A stretch of DNA of 64,000 nucleotides from Pseudomonas fluorescens (GTDB taxonomy: Bacteria > Pseudomonadota > Gammaproteobacteria > Pseudomonadales > Pseudomonadaceae). The translations under genes and the position numbers were made by a program. The notes beneath the pieces were generated by a model. The model did not search any database, was not told the origin of the DNA, and saw only the letters and a program-made list of their open reading frames with translations. The DNA lies in contig NZ_CABVHJ010000001.1 of the NCBI RefSeq assembly GCF_902497745.1, positions 372,001-436,000 of the forward strand, in the 5' to 3' direction. Below are positions 27,143-36,490 of the stretch, piece by piece; the first letter of the stretch is position 1; every line of letters begins with the position of its first letter.

Positions 27143-28105
27143 ATGCGTAAGTCCTTGATGCGTATGACATTGCGTCAGTTGCAGATCTTCAACGAAGTGT
27201 GTGATTTACGCTCTTACAGTCGCGCAGCCGAGGAAATGTCCCTCACTCAACCGGCCGTCAGCCTACAGATTCGTCAGCTCGAAGAGCTGATCGGGCAGCC
27301 ACTATTCGATTATGTCGGCAAAAAACTCTACATGACCGAGGCTGCCGAAGCACTCCAGCGCGCCAGCCGGGACATCTTCGGGCGCTTGGAAAACCTCGAT
27401 ATGCAACTGTCGGACATGCAGGGTTCGCTGCAAGGTCAGCTGAAACTGGCCGTCGAATCGAGCGCCAAATACTTCGTCCCGCACCTTTTCGCCGCGTTCA
27501 AGCGCCAGCACCCGGAAGTGAATCTGCAACTGACCGTGGTCAACCGTGGCCAAGTGATCCGCAGGCTTTCGGATAACCGCGATGATCTGGTGATCATGTC
27601 GATGGTGCCGCAGGACATGGGCCTTGAGTTTTTGCCGTTCCTCAACAACCCGATTGTTGCCGTGGCGCGCCCGGATCATCCATTGGCGCACATGGGGCCG
27701 CTACGCCTGCAAGATCTTGAACCTTACACGCTGTTGATCCGCGAACCCGGCTCAGGGACGCGGTTGGCGTGCGAGGAATATTTCAAAGAGAAACGCGTGC
27801 ACTTCACTCAGACTCAGGAAGTGGCCTCGGCCGAAGCTCAGCGTGAATGTGTTCAGGCGGGTCTGGGCCTGGCGCTGTTGACGCGCCACGCCCTGAACCT
27901 GGAGCTGGCGACCGGCGGGCTCGTCGAGCTGCCGGTCGAGGAACTGCCGCTGTTCCGTAGCTGGTGCCTGGTGCAAGCGAAAGCCAAACGCTTGTCACCG
28001 GTGGCACACGCCTTCCTGGCGTTTATCCGCAGCGAACGTGTGCAGATCAGCGCGCTGGTTGAGCGCTTCGACGGGAAGCTGCGGGTGCCGCCTGCCAGTG
28101 AGTGA
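27143..28105 (+). CDS. pycR: LysR family regulator divergent to pycA (PycR type)
   Basis: A 320-residue LysR-type regulator: the N-terminal winged helix MTLRQLQIFNEVCDLRSYSR is followed by the substrate-binding-like effector domain (about 95-300). Divergent orientation over a 190-bp intergenic region is the classic LysR arrangement and matches the PAO1 locus (PA5435-PA5437 from memory), where it controls pyruvate carboxylase. An in-frame ATG at 27158 (MRMTLRQ) is an alternative start. Its last 59 bases overlap the small convergent gene at 28047-28250. Confidence 0.88.
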   Translation: MRKSLMRMTLRQLQIFNEVCDLRSYSRAAEEMSLTQPAVSLQIRQLEELIGQPLFDYVGKKLYMTEAAEALQRASRDIFGRLENLDMQLSDMQGSLQGQLKLAVESSAKYFVPHLFAAFKRQHPEVNLQLTVVNRGQVIRRLSDNRDDLVIMSMVPQDMGLEFLPFLNNPIVAVARPDHPLAHMGPLRLQDLEPYTLLIREPGSGTRLACEEYFKEKRVHFTQTQEVASAEAQRECVQAGLGLALLTRHALNLELATGGLVELPVEELPLFRSWCLVQAKAKRLSPVAHAFLAFIRSERVQISALVERFDGKLRVPPASE

Positions 28106-28250
28106 TGTCGGGAAAGTCGCCGATTTCGGCCTGAAGCTGACGGAGTTCGAAGCGATCTTCGATGGCGCGGCGAAACTCCATGCGGCGCTGGTCTTCCTGC
28201 TGACGACGGGTTTTCGCGGCGCTGTTGCGTTCTTCGTAGGGCTGAGCCAT
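28047..28250 (-). CDS. Small highly charged hypothetical protein
   Basis: A 67-residue protein with no recognised domain. An excellent ribosome binding site (GGGAG, 7 bases before the ATG at 28250) supports translation. The first 40 residues are dense in Arg, Glu and Gln (NSAAKTRRQQEDQRRMEFRR) and probably one long helix, like the short cytoplasmic proteins found scattered in pseudomonads. It overlaps the 3' end of pycR by 59 bases on the opposite strand and is followed by that gene's coding sequence, so it has no terminator of its own. Function unknown. Confidence 0.6.
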   Translation of the reverse strand: MAQPYEERNSAAKTRRQQEDQRRMEFRRAIEDRFELRQLQAEIGDFPDITHWQAAPAASRRSAQPAR

Positions 28251-28330
28251 TTCGATTCTCCCAAGGCGAGTACGGGAGTTTCAAGATAGGCGGGAGGGAT
28301 GACGGTTTGATGAAAGTAACCGTCGTAAAG

Positions 28331-28408
28331 CAAAAGATCGCAGCCTTCGGCAGCTCCTACAGGGATCGCATTCCACGTGTAGGAGCTGCCGAAGGCTGCG
28401 ATCTTTTG
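28331..28408. repeat. Perfect 31-bp inverted repeat (GCAGCCTTCGGCAGCTCCTA family)
   Basis: Arms 28331-28361 and 28378-28408 are perfect inverses around a 16-base loop; each contains GATCGCAGCCTTCGGCAGCT. It ends 4 bases from the stop of the HexR-like gene, and the arm starting with CAAAAGATCG leaves TTTTG at the foot of the stem, so it can act as its terminator. Confidence 0.85.
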
Positions 28409-28411
28409 ATC

Positions 28412-29278
28412 TTAATCATCCAAGGCTTTGGCGGCTTTTGGGGACAAACGCAAGCTACGCAAACTGCGCTTCACGCTCTTGAGGTGATTGACCAGGCTCG
28501 GCCCGCGCGCCATGGCCACGCCCATCGCCAGCACATCAATCACCACCAGATGCGCAATACGCGAAGTCAACGGCGTATAGATCTCCGTGTCCTCATGCAC
28601 ATCGATCGCCAGATTAACCGTCGACAGTTCCGCCAACGGCGTCTGGCTCGGGCACAGGGTAATCAGTGAAGCGCCGCTCTCACGCACCAGATTGGCGGTG
28701 ATCAGCAAATCCTTGGAGCGCCCGGACTGCGAAATACAGATCGCCACATCGGTCGGTTTCAACGTCACCGCCGACATCGCCTGCATGTGCGGATCGGAAT
28801 ACGCCGCCGCCGTCAGCAGCAAACGAAAGAACTTGTGCTGCGCATCCGCCGCCACCGCGCCCGAGGCACCGAAACCGTAGAACTCGACGCGCTGCGCCTG
28901 CGACATCAACGTCACTGCACGCTGCAACTCGATAGGGTCGAGCTTCTCGCGAACCTCCATCAAGGTGTGCAACGTGGTGTCGAAAATCTTCAGGCTGTAA
29001 TCGGCAACCGAATCGTCTTCATGGATCGCGAACTGACCGAAGCTGGCACCGGCGGCCAGGCTTTGCGCCAGTTTGAGTTTGAGATCCTGAAAACCGGAAC
29101 AACCGATGGCGCGACAGAAGCGCACGATGGTCGGCTCGCTGATGCCGACGCTGTGAGCCAGGTCGGCCATGGAACTGTGCATCACCGCCGCAGGGTCAAG
29201 CAGCACGTGGTCGGCGACCTTGAGCTCCGACTTGCGTAACAGGTGACGTGACTGGGCGATGTGTTGCAGCAGATTCAA
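28412..29278 (-). CDS. HexR-like transcriptional regulator (RpiR family)
   Basis: A 288-residue RpiR-family regulator: helix-turn-helix domain at about residues 1-77 (SVGISEPTIVRFCRAIGCSG) and a sugar isomerase (SIS) domain at about 125-260 (VEFYGFGASGAVAADAQHKF, SQSGRSKDLL). Length and both domains match HexR, which senses 2-keto-3-deoxy-6-phosphogluconate and controls glucose and central carbon genes. Position beside pycA/pycR rather than zwf/edd suggests a HexR paralogue (PA5438-like, from memory), with the pyruvate node as a possible target. A perfect palindrome 40 bp upstream suggests autoregulation. Confidence 0.88.
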   Translation of the reverse strand: MNLLQHIAQSRHLLRKSELKVADHVLLDPAAVMHSSMADLAHSVGISEPTIVRFCRAIGCSGFQDLKLKLAQSLAAGASFGQFAIHEDDSVADYSLKIFDTTLHTLMEVREKLDPIELQRAVTLMSQAQRVEFYGFGASGAVAADAQHKFFRLLLTAAAYSDPHMQAMSAVTLKPTDVAICISQSGRSKDLLITANLVRESGASLITLCPSQTPLAELSTVNLAIDVHEDTEIYTPLTSRIAHLVVIDVLAMGVAMARGPSLVNHLKSVKRSLRSLRLSPKAAKALDD

Positions 29279-29317
29279 GGGGCTGGACTCTTCTTATGGG
29301 CAAGGATGTAGCACGCT

Positions 29318-29332
29318 TGTAGTTATACTACA
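29318..29332. promoter_or_regulatory. HexR-type operator palindrome
   Basis: TGTAGTTATACTACA is a perfect 15-bp palindrome (7+1+7) 40-54 bases upstream of the HexR-like start. It fits the general form of the gammaproteobacterial HexR site (TGTAATTAAATTACA as I recall it), supporting autoregulation. Confidence 0.7.
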
Positions 29333-29405
29333 TGAATTGGCTTTTTGCCTGCTCAATGCGTAACTCGATGTCCCCATATCAGGCGCGATGGCGTGCATGT
29401 AGCCC

Positions 29406-32276
29406 TTAAAGCGGTTTGTCCTGTTCGCGCAAAAGCCCGGCCAGACTGTCAGCCTCCACGGGCCGGCTGATCAGATAGCCCTGAACTTCATCACAACGCT
29501 CGGCGCGTAAAAATTCCAGCTGCTCTTGCCGCTCGACGCCTTCGGCGACCACCTGCAGCGACAGCCCGTGCGCCATGGCAATGATTGCGCGGGTGATCGC
29601 CGCATCTTCACTGCCCTCACCCAACCCGCGAATGAACGCCTGATCGATCTTCACGTAATCCACCGGAATGCGCTTGAGGTAACTCAGCGACGAATAGCCG
29701 GTGCCGAAGTCGTCGATAGCCAGTTTCACCCCCAGATCGCGCAGTTGCTGGAAGGTCGCGATGATGTGTTCGACGCTGTCGAGCAACTGGCTTTCAGTCA
29801 ATTCCAGCTCGAGGAAGTGCGGCGCCAGCCCGGTTTCCTCCAGCACCTGGCGCACCAGACTGACCAACTTGCCCTGACGCAATTGATGCACCGACAGATT
29901 CACCGAAACGCGGATCGGCTCCAGCCCCTGACGCTGCCATTCGCAGGCCTGCCAGCACGCCTGGCGCAGAACGAATTCGCCGATTGGCCCGATCAGCCCG
30001 GTTTCCTCGGCCAGCCCGATGAAATCCCCCGGCGGTACTCGACCCATGGTCGGATGATCCCAACGCACTAGCGCTTCGGCGGCATTCAGCCGCCCGGTTT
30101 CAAGGCACAGCTTGGGCTGATAGAAAACTTTGAGCTGCTTTTCTTCGATGGCTTTACGCAACTGATTTTCCAGCTGCAAGCGCTCAAGGGTGCTGGCTTG
30201 CAGGCTGTCGGTGTAGAACTGGAAGTTGTTACCGCCCAAGTGTTTGGCATGCTGCATGGCCATGTTCGATTGAGTGACCAGCGCAGAAATCTCCCGGGCG
30301 TTGTCCGGCAGCATGCTGATGCCCATGGAAGCGCTGACCACCAGTTCATGCCCTTCAACCGTCAGAGGCAGGCGCAATTTGCTCGACAGGCGCGTGGCGA
30401 CCCGAGCCAGACTCGACAGGTTACCGTAGGCATCGAACAGCACGGCGAACTCGTCGCCGGACAACCGCGCAATGGTGTCCGCTTCCGGCAAGGCGTTGAC
30501 CAAGCGGCGCGCCATTTTCTGCAGCAACTGGTCAGCAATCTCATGGCCAAGGCTGTCGTTAAGCAATTTGAAACGATCAAGATTGATGTGCAGCAGCGCC
30601 AGACTGCGCCGGCCCTGACGGGAGCGCTGATGCGCTTCATGCAGGCGTTCGCGGAACAGTGAGCGGTTGGCCAACCCTGTCAGTTCGTCGTAATGGGTCA
30701 GGTAACGCATGCGCTCTTCGGATTCGCGGCGTGCTGACAGATCGGCGAAGAAGCCGACGATATGGCTGACATTTCCCCGACCATCACGCACCGCATTCAG
30801 TTGCAGCCACTGCGGATACAGCTCGCCGTTCTTGCGGGTTTCGACCAGTTCACCCTGCCAACTGCCGTGTTGCTCAAGTGCATGACGGATGGCGACGTAA
30901 TGGCGGCGGGCATCACGGCTGCACGGTAACTCGACGACGTTGCGCCCGAGCATGTCCTCGATGTCGTAACCGGTAACCCGGCTGAACGCCTGATTGATCG
31001 CGATCAGCGCGTAGCTCGGGTCGAGAATCACGATGCCTTCACTGGCCGCTTCGAACACCGTTGCCGCCAGCCGCTGCTGCTCTTCGAGGCTTTTACTCGC
31101 GCTGATGTCACGACGGGTGCCGACCATGCGAATCACCCGGCCGCTTTCGCTGCGCTCTACCGCGCGGCCACGGTCCTCGATCCACACCCAGTGGCCATCG
31201 CTGTGACGCACGCGGTATTCGATCTGATAGTCCTCGGTGCGCCCCTTCAAATGCTCGATCAACGCGTATTTCAGCGTCGGCACATCGTCGGGGTGCAGAC
31301 GTGGCTTGAGGTCGCGCAACAGCGCTGTGACGTATTCCGGAGCGAGGCCGAACAGTTCCTGAATCTGCGTGTGGTGGACTTCGTCGGTTTGCAGGTTCCA
31401 GTCCCACAGGCCCAACTCACTAGCCTTCAACGCCAGCGCCAGCCGTGCCTCGCTTTTGCTCAAGGCCTGATTGGCCGCGTCCAGTTCGCGGCTGCGCTGG
31501 GCCACACGGTCTTCGAGTTCGACCTGCGCTTCACGCAGCTTGCCCTCGGCACAGCGGCGTTGGTCGATTTCCTTGGCCAGTTCCTGATTCAACTGCTCGC
31601 TGCGCAATTGCGTCTGTTGCAGGTGTTCGATCAAGTGCTGATTCTGGAAGCGTCGCAGCAAGCCGCGATCGATCAGGCGATTGACCTGCCACGCCACCAC
31701 GCTCAGCGAACCAAGCAGGATCAGCCCGAGCCAGCCCCAGCCACGCGCCTGTTCATCGCCGCCCCAGAACAGGTAGCCGATCGCGGGCAACAGGCACGGC
31801 AAGGTAAACGACAGAAATGCCGGCAGGCTCACCGCATAAGCGACGCTGGCCGACAGGGTCGCGGCACCGATCAGGCCGAACACCCAGGCTTGTTGCATGA
31901 AATTGTCGGCAGGCACCAGGGCGATACCGGCGCCGGCCAGCGTCAGGCCGGTCATGGTCGAGCCAAGCAGAAACATCCGCCGCCAGATCGGTTGCGCCTG
32001 ACGGTCAGGGATCGCCGAATCGAACGCCGCCACCTGAATCACCCGCAACGCCACTAGTGACAATAACCACACCAGCCAGACGCTGACCACGAAGTAGCGT
32101 TGCGGGCTCCAGAGCAAACCGGCGCAGACCAGACCATTGATCAACATGAACAGGGTGGGCAACAACGAGCCCTGATACAGCAGACGCGTGCGCTCCACCG
32201 CCATTTCGACGGCATAGTGCTTGCGGATAACCCGGGGTTCCACGGAGGGGCCCGACAGTTCGGCGCTGAGGGTCAT
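29406..32276 (-). CDS. Membrane PAS-GGDEF-EAL cyclic-di-GMP protein
   Basis: A 956-residue signalling protein from the ATG at 32276. About six hydrophobic segments (residues 30-200) precede a coiled coil (about 215-275), two PAS domains (about 280-400 and 405-520), a GGDEF domain (about 530-690) and an EAL domain (about 705-945). The EAL part has the catalytic pattern (AAEALVRWDHP, VNLSVHQL, IDDFGTGYSSL, VKIDQAFI), so phosphodiesterase activity is likely. The GGDEF signature reads SGDEF and the upstream inhibitory RxxD is PEAD, so cyclase activity and product inhibition are doubtful. It precedes uvrD divergently, as in PAO1 (PA5442-PA5443, from memory). Confidence 0.92.
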   Translation of the reverse strand: MTLSAELSGPSVEPRVIRKHYAVEMAVERTRLLYQGSLLPTLFMLINGLVCAGLLWSPQRYFVVSVWLVWLLSLVALRVIQVAAFDSAIPDRQAQPIWRRMFLLGSTMTGLTLAGAGIALVPADNFMQQAWVFGLIGAATLSASVAYAVSLPAFLSFTLPCLLPAIGYLFWGGDEQARGWGWLGLILLGSLSVVAWQVNRLIDRGLLRRFQNQHLIEHLQQTQLRSEQLNQELAKEIDQRRCAEGKLREAQVELEDRVAQRSRELDAANQALSKSEARLALALKASELGLWDWNLQTDEVHHTQIQELFGLAPEYVTALLRDLKPRLHPDDVPTLKYALIEHLKGRTEDYQIEYRVRHSDGHWVWIEDRGRAVERSESGRVIRMVGTRRDISASKSLEEQQRLAATVFEAASEGIVILDPSYALIAINQAFSRVTGYDIEDMLGRNVVELPCSRDARRHYVAIRHALEQHGSWQGELVETRKNGELYPQWLQLNAVRDGRGNVSHIVGFFADLSARRESEERMRYLTHYDELTGLANRSLFRERLHEAHQRSRQGRRSLALLHINLDRFKLLNDSLGHEIADQLLQKMARRLVNALPEADTIARLSGDEFAVLFDAYGNLSSLARVATRLSSKLRLPLTVEGHELVVSASMGISMLPDNAREISALVTQSNMAMQHAKHLGGNNFQFYTDSLQASTLERLQLENQLRKAIEEKQLKVFYQPKLCLETGRLNAAEALVRWDHPTMGRVPPGDFIGLAEETGLIGPIGEFVLRQACWQACEWQRQGLEPIRVSVNLSVHQLRQGKLVSLVRQVLEETGLAPHFLELELTESQLLDSVEHIIATFQQLRDLGVKLAIDDFGTGYSSLSYLKRIPVDYVKIDQAFIRGLGEGSEDAAITRAIIAMAHGLSLQVVAEGVERQEQLEFLRAERCDEVQGYLISRPVEADSLAGLLREQDKPL

Positions 32277-32533
32277 GGGCAACGTTCTTGTTCTTATAAG
32301 GCGGGCGTGCACCCGAAACGTGGACGGAGCATACACAAGCCGATCCCGTTGCCAAACTGCCCCGGATCATAATTTCAGCGAAACTATTCCGCTCTTTGGC
32401 ACCGGCAAAACGCTTGGAGCGCGGCGGGCCGATGCTTGTAGCCAGTGACTGACCGGTCGTCATCGGCAGGAGTTTCATCGGCTAATGCAAAGCTCGGTTT
32501 GCCCGGGCCTGCGGCGCACCCTAGAATGCCCCG

Positions 32534-34717
32534 ATGCGCGATGATCTCTCCCTTCTGCTGAATTCCCTCAACGATGCCCAACGCCAGGCCGTAGCAGCCC
32601 CCGTTGGCCGTCAGTTGGTCCTGGCCGGTGCTGGCTCCGGTAAAACCCGAGTGCTGGTGCACCGTATCGCCTGGTTGATCCAGGTCGAAAACGCCTCGCC
32701 CCACTCCATCCTGTCGGTGACCTTCACCAACAAGGCCGCTGCCGAGATGCGTCATCGCATCGAGCAGTTGCTGGGGATCAACCCGGCCGGCATGTGGGTC
32801 GGCACCTTCCACGGCCTCGCGCACCGCTTGCTGCGTGCGCACTGGCAGGAAGCGGGCCTGAGCCAGACCTTCCAGATTCTCGACAGCGACGACCAGCAAC
32901 GGCTGGTCAAGCGGGTGATCCGCGAGCTGGGTCTGGACGAGCAACGCTGGCCGGCCCGTCAGGCGCAGTGGTTCATCAACGGCCAGAAAGACGAAGGCCT
33001 GCGTCCGCAACACATTCAGGCCAGCGGCGATCTGTATCTGGCGACCATGCGCGGCATTTACGAAGCCTACGAGGCGGCGTGCCAGCGTGCCGGCGTCATC
33101 GATTTCTCCGAACTGCTGCTGCGCGCACTCGACTTGTGGCGCGATCATCCGGGCCTGCTGGCGCATTACCAGAAGCGCTTCCGCCATATCCTGGTGGACG
33201 AGTTCCAGGACACCAACGCCGTGCAGTACGCCTGGTTGCGCCTGCTCGGCAAGGGCGGCGACAGCCTGATGGTGGTCGGCGACGACGACCAGTCGATTTA
33301 CGGCTGGCGTGGCGCGAAGATCGAGAACATTCATCAGTACTCTTCCGACTTCCCGGACTCCGAGACCATTCGTCTGGAGCAGAATTACCGCTCCACCGCC
33401 GGCATCCTCAAAGCTGCCAACGCCCTGATCGCCAACAACACCGGGCGCCTCGGCAAAGAGCTGTGGACCGACGGCGGCGATGGCGAAGCGATCAATCTGT
33501 ACGCCGCCTTCAACGAACACGACGAAGCACGCTACGTTGTCGAAACCATTGAAAGCGCGCTGAAAACCGGCTTGGCTCGCAGCGATATCGCAATTCTGTA
33601 TCGCTCCAACGCCCAATCACGCGTTCTGGAAGAAGCTTTGCTGCGCGAACGCATTCCTTACCGCATCTACGGCGGCCAGCGCTTCTTCGAACGTGCGGAA
33701 ATCAAGAACGCCATGGCTTACCTGCGGTTGCTCGAAGGTCGCGGCAACGATGCGGCGCTGGAACGGGTGATCAACGTGCCGGCCCGTGGCATCGGCGAGA
33801 AAACCGTCGAGGCCATCCGCGATCACGCGCGCCACAGCGATGTGTCGATGTGGGAAGCGATGCGCCAACTGGTCGCCAACAAAGGCCTGACCGGTCGCGC
33901 CGCGGGTGCGTTGGGCGCGTTCATCGAGCTGATCGAGAACCTCGCCGCCAAGTGCATGGAAATGCCGTTGCACCTGATGACGCAAACCGTCATCGAGCAG
34001 TCCGGCCTCATCGCTTATCACGAAGCGGAAAAAGGCGAGAAAGGCCAGGCCCGGGTGGAAAACCTTGAGGAACTGGTCAGCGCCGCGCGCAACTTCGAGA
34101 ACACCGAAGAGGACGAAGAGCTGACGCCACTGGCGGCGTTCCTCGGTCACGCTTCGCTGGAGGCCGGTGACACTCAGGCCGACGAACACGAAGACAGCAT
34201 TCAGCTGATGACCCTGCACAGCGCCAAAGGCCTGGAATTCCCTTACGTGTTCCTCGTGGGCATGGAAGAAGGCCTGTTCCCCCACAAGATGAGCCTGGAA
34301 GAACCAGGACGTCTTGAGGAAGAACGCCGCCTGGCCTACGTCGGCATTACCCGGGCGATGCAGAATCTGGTGATGACCTACGCGGAAACCCGACGCTTGT
34401 ACGGCAGCGAAACCTACAACAAGGTCTCGCGTTTCGTACGCGAAGTGCCGAAGGGTCTGATTCAGGAAGTGCGCCTGTCGAACAGTGTCAGCCGTCCATT
34501 CGGCGGTAATCAGTCGATGAGCGGCAGCAATCTGTTCAGCGGCAGCGAGATTCCGGAAACAGGCTTCAGCCTCGGTCAGGCGGTACGCCATTCGATCTTT
34601 GGCGACGGTGTGATCCTCAACTTTGAGGGTGCTGGCGCACAGGCGCGAGTGCAGGTGAACTTCAGCGAAGGCAGCAAGTGGCTGATGCTCGGTTACGCCA
34701 AGCTGGAAGCGATCTGA
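32534..34717 (+). CDS. uvrD: DNA helicase II UvrD
   Basis: The 3'-5' superfamily 1A helicase of nucleotide excision and mismatch repair. At 727 residues it has the standard length and all helicase motifs: Walker A AGAGSGKT (about 32-39), DEFQDTN (II), VGDDDQSIYGWRGA (III), LEQNYRST (IV), MTLHSAKGLEFPYVFLVGM (V) and RRLAYVGITRA (VI), plus a C-terminal Tudor-like end (AVRHSIFGDGVILNFEG). Rep is the closest alternative, but the C-terminal extension favours UvrD. A 410-residue open frame on the opposite strand is a shadow. Confidence 0.96.
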   Translation: MRDDLSLLLNSLNDAQRQAVAAPVGRQLVLAGAGSGKTRVLVHRIAWLIQVENASPHSILSVTFTNKAAAEMRHRIEQLLGINPAGMWVGTFHGLAHRLLRAHWQEAGLSQTFQILDSDDQQRLVKRVIRELGLDEQRWPARQAQWFINGQKDEGLRPQHIQASGDLYLATMRGIYEAYEAACQRAGVIDFSELLLRALDLWRDHPGLLAHYQKRFRHILVDEFQDTNAVQYAWLRLLGKGGDSLMVVGDDDQSIYGWRGAKIENIHQYSSDFPDSETIRLEQNYRSTAGILKAANALIANNTGRLGKELWTDGGDGEAINLYAAFNEHDEARYVVETIESALKTGLARSDIAILYRSNAQSRVLEEALLRERIPYRIYGGQRFFERAEIKNAMAYLRLLEGRGNDAALERVINVPARGIGEKTVEAIRDHARHSDVSMWEAMRQLVANKGLTGRAAGALGAFIELIENLAAKCMEMPLHLMTQTVIEQSGLIAYHEAEKGEKGQARVENLEELVSAARNFENTEEDEELTPLAAFLGHASLEAGDTQADEHEDSIQLMTLHSAKGLEFPYVFLVGMEEGLFPHKMSLEEPGRLEEERRLAYVGITRAMQNLVMTYAETRRLYGSETYNKVSRFVREVPKGLIQEVRLSNSVSRPFGGNQSMSGSNLFSGSEIPETGFSLGQAVRHSIFGDGVILNFEGAGAQARVQVNFSEGSKWLMLGYAKLEAI

Positions 34718-34734
34718 CGCCGATTTTGCATTTA

Positions 34735-34822
34735 TGTGGGAGCGAGCCTGCTGGCGAATGAAATCACCGCGGTTGATCTGATAGACCGCGGTGCGGCGTT
34801 CGCGAGCAGGATCGCTCCCACA
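34735..34822. repeat. REPIN-like inverted REP pair
   Basis: TGTGGGAGCGAGCCTGCT and an inverse copy ending CGCTCCCACA enclose a core with its own ACCGCGG/CCGCGGT inverted repeat (34767-34795). It lies between uvrD and the EamA gene. Confidence 0.85.
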
Positions 34823-34858
34823 GGATCTGGGTCAGCAGGTTGATCAAAGGACATTTCC

Positions 34859-35299
34859 ATGGGCTCAGGCTTCTTTTCTTCCTGGACATTCTGGGCCTTG
34901 CTGTCGGCCACTTTCGCCGCATTGACGGCGATCTTCGCCAAAGTCGGCATCGAAAACGTCAATTCCGACTTCGCCACCCTGCTGCGGACCATCGTGGTAC
35001 TGGTCAGCCTGGCCTTGATTTTGTACGCGACGGGCCAATATCAGTCATTGGGATCGATCTCTGCGAAGAGTTATCTGTTCCTGTTGCTGTCCGGCCTGGG
35101 AACCGGTGCGTCGTGGCTGTGCTATTTCCGCGCGCTGAAAGTCGGTCCGGCCTCGCTGGTCGCGCCAGTGGACAAACTCAGCGTGGTGCTGGTGGCGGTG
35201 ATCGGCGTGATCCTGCCGGGCGAGAAACTCGACCTGCGCCAATGGGGCGGCATCGGCCTGATCACCGCAGGTGTGGTGATGCTGGCGTTTCGTCGCTAA
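34859..35299 (+). CDS. Single-domain EamA/DMT family transporter
   Basis: A 146-residue membrane protein with five predicted segments and one EamA domain (WALLSATFAALTAIFAKVGI; SGLGTGASWLCYFRALKVG; ASLVAPVDKLSVVLVAVIGV). Most drug/metabolite transporters have two such domains, so this one must dimerise or act as a half-size transporter of the YdcZ/EamA-half type. AAAGGA precedes the ATG. Substrate unknown; it is a monocistronic gene after the REPIN. Confidence 0.9.
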   Translation: MGSGFFSSWTFWALLSATFAALTAIFAKVGIENVNSDFATLLRTIVVLVSLALILYATGQYQSLGSISAKSYLFLLLSGLGTGASWLCYFRALKVGPASLVAPVDKLSVVLVAVIGVILPGEKLDLRQWGGIGLITAGVVMLAFRR

Positions 35300-35476
35300 G
35301 CGCGTTTTCTCACTGAACCTGTCCCGGTTTCCTACAGCCAAAAGTACATGGCCTTATTGCCCCGACCGAGCTGAACGCAACCTGTCAGGCAAAAGCCCGA
35401 AACACTCTCTCGCTAGCCAGTAACACTTCAGCTGTGCAACATGGCGCGCGTGTCTCCACAAACGGGAATACCCTTT

Positions 35477-36352
35477 ATGAAACGTTTTCTTAGCATCGCC
35501 ATGGCGTTGTGCATCGGCCTGACGATGAGCCTCGACGCCAACGCCAAGCGCTTTGGTGGTGGCAAAAGCGCCGGCGCTGCGCCGACGCACCAGACCAGCC
35601 AGATGGCTCCTTCTTCTCCAGGCGTGGGCGGCGCAGCTGCGACCGCTGGTGCTGCCGGTGCCGCTGGCGCTGCCGCCAAGGCCGGTGGTGCTTCGAAATG
35701 GCTCGGCCCTCTGGCCGGCATCGCCGCTGGTGGCCTGCTCGCTTCGATGTTCATGGGCGGCGGCTTCCAGGGCATGCAGATCTTCGACATCCTGATCATG
35801 GCTGTGATCGCGTTCGTGATCTTCCGCTTCATTGCCGCGCGTCGACGCAAGCAGCAGGAGCAATTCGCTCCGGCCGGCGCGCCGATGCAGCGTGAAGCGT
35901 TCGAGCAGAAGCCTGCTGCCATGGGTTCGATCTTCGGTGGTTCGGCTGCACCTGCTGCCGCCCGTCCGGTGATCAACGCACCGGCCTGGTTCAACGAGCA
36001 GAACTTCCTTGAAGCTGCACGCAGCCACTTCCAGTCGCTGCAGCAGCACTGGGACGCCAACGAAATGGACAAGATCGCCGAGTTCGTGACCCCGCAAATG
36101 CTCGAGTTCCTCAAGCGTGAGCGTGCAGATCTGGGCGATGCGTTCCAGTCGACCTACATCGACAACCTCCAGGTTCAACTGGACGGCGTGGATGACCGTG
36201 CCGACAAGACCATCGCCACCCTGACCTTCAGCGGTGTGTCGAAAACCTCGCGCTTCGACCAGGGCGAAGTGTTCAGCGAAAGCTGGAACATGGAACGTCC
36301 GCAGGGCGAGAACCAGCCTTGGCTGGTTGCCGGTATCCGCCAGAACGGCTGA
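35477..36352 (+). CDS. Tim44-like domain membrane protein
   Basis: A 291-residue protein with an N-terminal signal/membrane segment (MKRFLSIAMALCIGLTMSLD, ending NAKRFGGG), a Gly/Ala-rich region (about 45-85), a second hydrophobic segment (about 85-130) and a C-terminal Tim44-like/MBA1 fold (about 165-290: FLEAARSHFQSLQQHWDANE, TFSGVSKTSRFDQGE). Bacterial Tim44-like proteins are membrane-tethered and of unknown role; a link to membrane protein handling is only analogy with mitochondria. The ATG at 35477 begins the obvious signal sequence. A strong terminator follows. Confidence 0.85.
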   Translation: MKRFLSIAMALCIGLTMSLDANAKRFGGGKSAGAAPTHQTSQMAPSSPGVGGAAATAGAAGAAGAAAKAGGASKWLGPLAGIAAGGLLASMFMGGGFQGMQIFDILIMAVIAFVIFRFIAARRRKQQEQFAPAGAPMQREAFEQKPAAMGSIFGGSAAPAAARPVINAPAWFNEQNFLEAARSHFQSLQQHWDANEMDKIAEFVTPQMLEFLKRERADLGDAFQSTYIDNLQVQLDGVDDRADKTIATLTFSGVSKTSRFDQGEVFSESWNMERPQGENQPWLVAGIRQNG

Positions 36353-36381
36353 TCCCTCCCCATGCTTCACTTGCGGTAATA

Positions 36382-36407
36382 AAAACCCCAGCCTCGGCTG
36401 GGGTTTT
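36382..36407 (+). terminator. Rho-independent terminator of the Tim44-like gene
   Basis: AAAACCCCAGCC (36382-36393) pairs with GGCTGGGGTTTT (36396-36407), leaving a T4 tail and CTATTT after it. The A/T ends let it work in both directions. Confidence 0.9.
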
Positions 36408-36490
36408 CTATTTCGCGGTTGCATCTATAGCGAGCTACTGTATAAACCGGCCCATATAAACCGCGCCATTCAAGCAAGAGGATCCCGGAC

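Noticed and set aside
32384..33616. 410-residue minus strand frame
   Set aside because: Antisense to uvrD, whose helicase motifs fix the true frame.
35354..36424. 356-residue minus strand frame over the Tim44-like gene
   Set aside because: Antisense shadow; the + strand frame has a signal peptide and domain.
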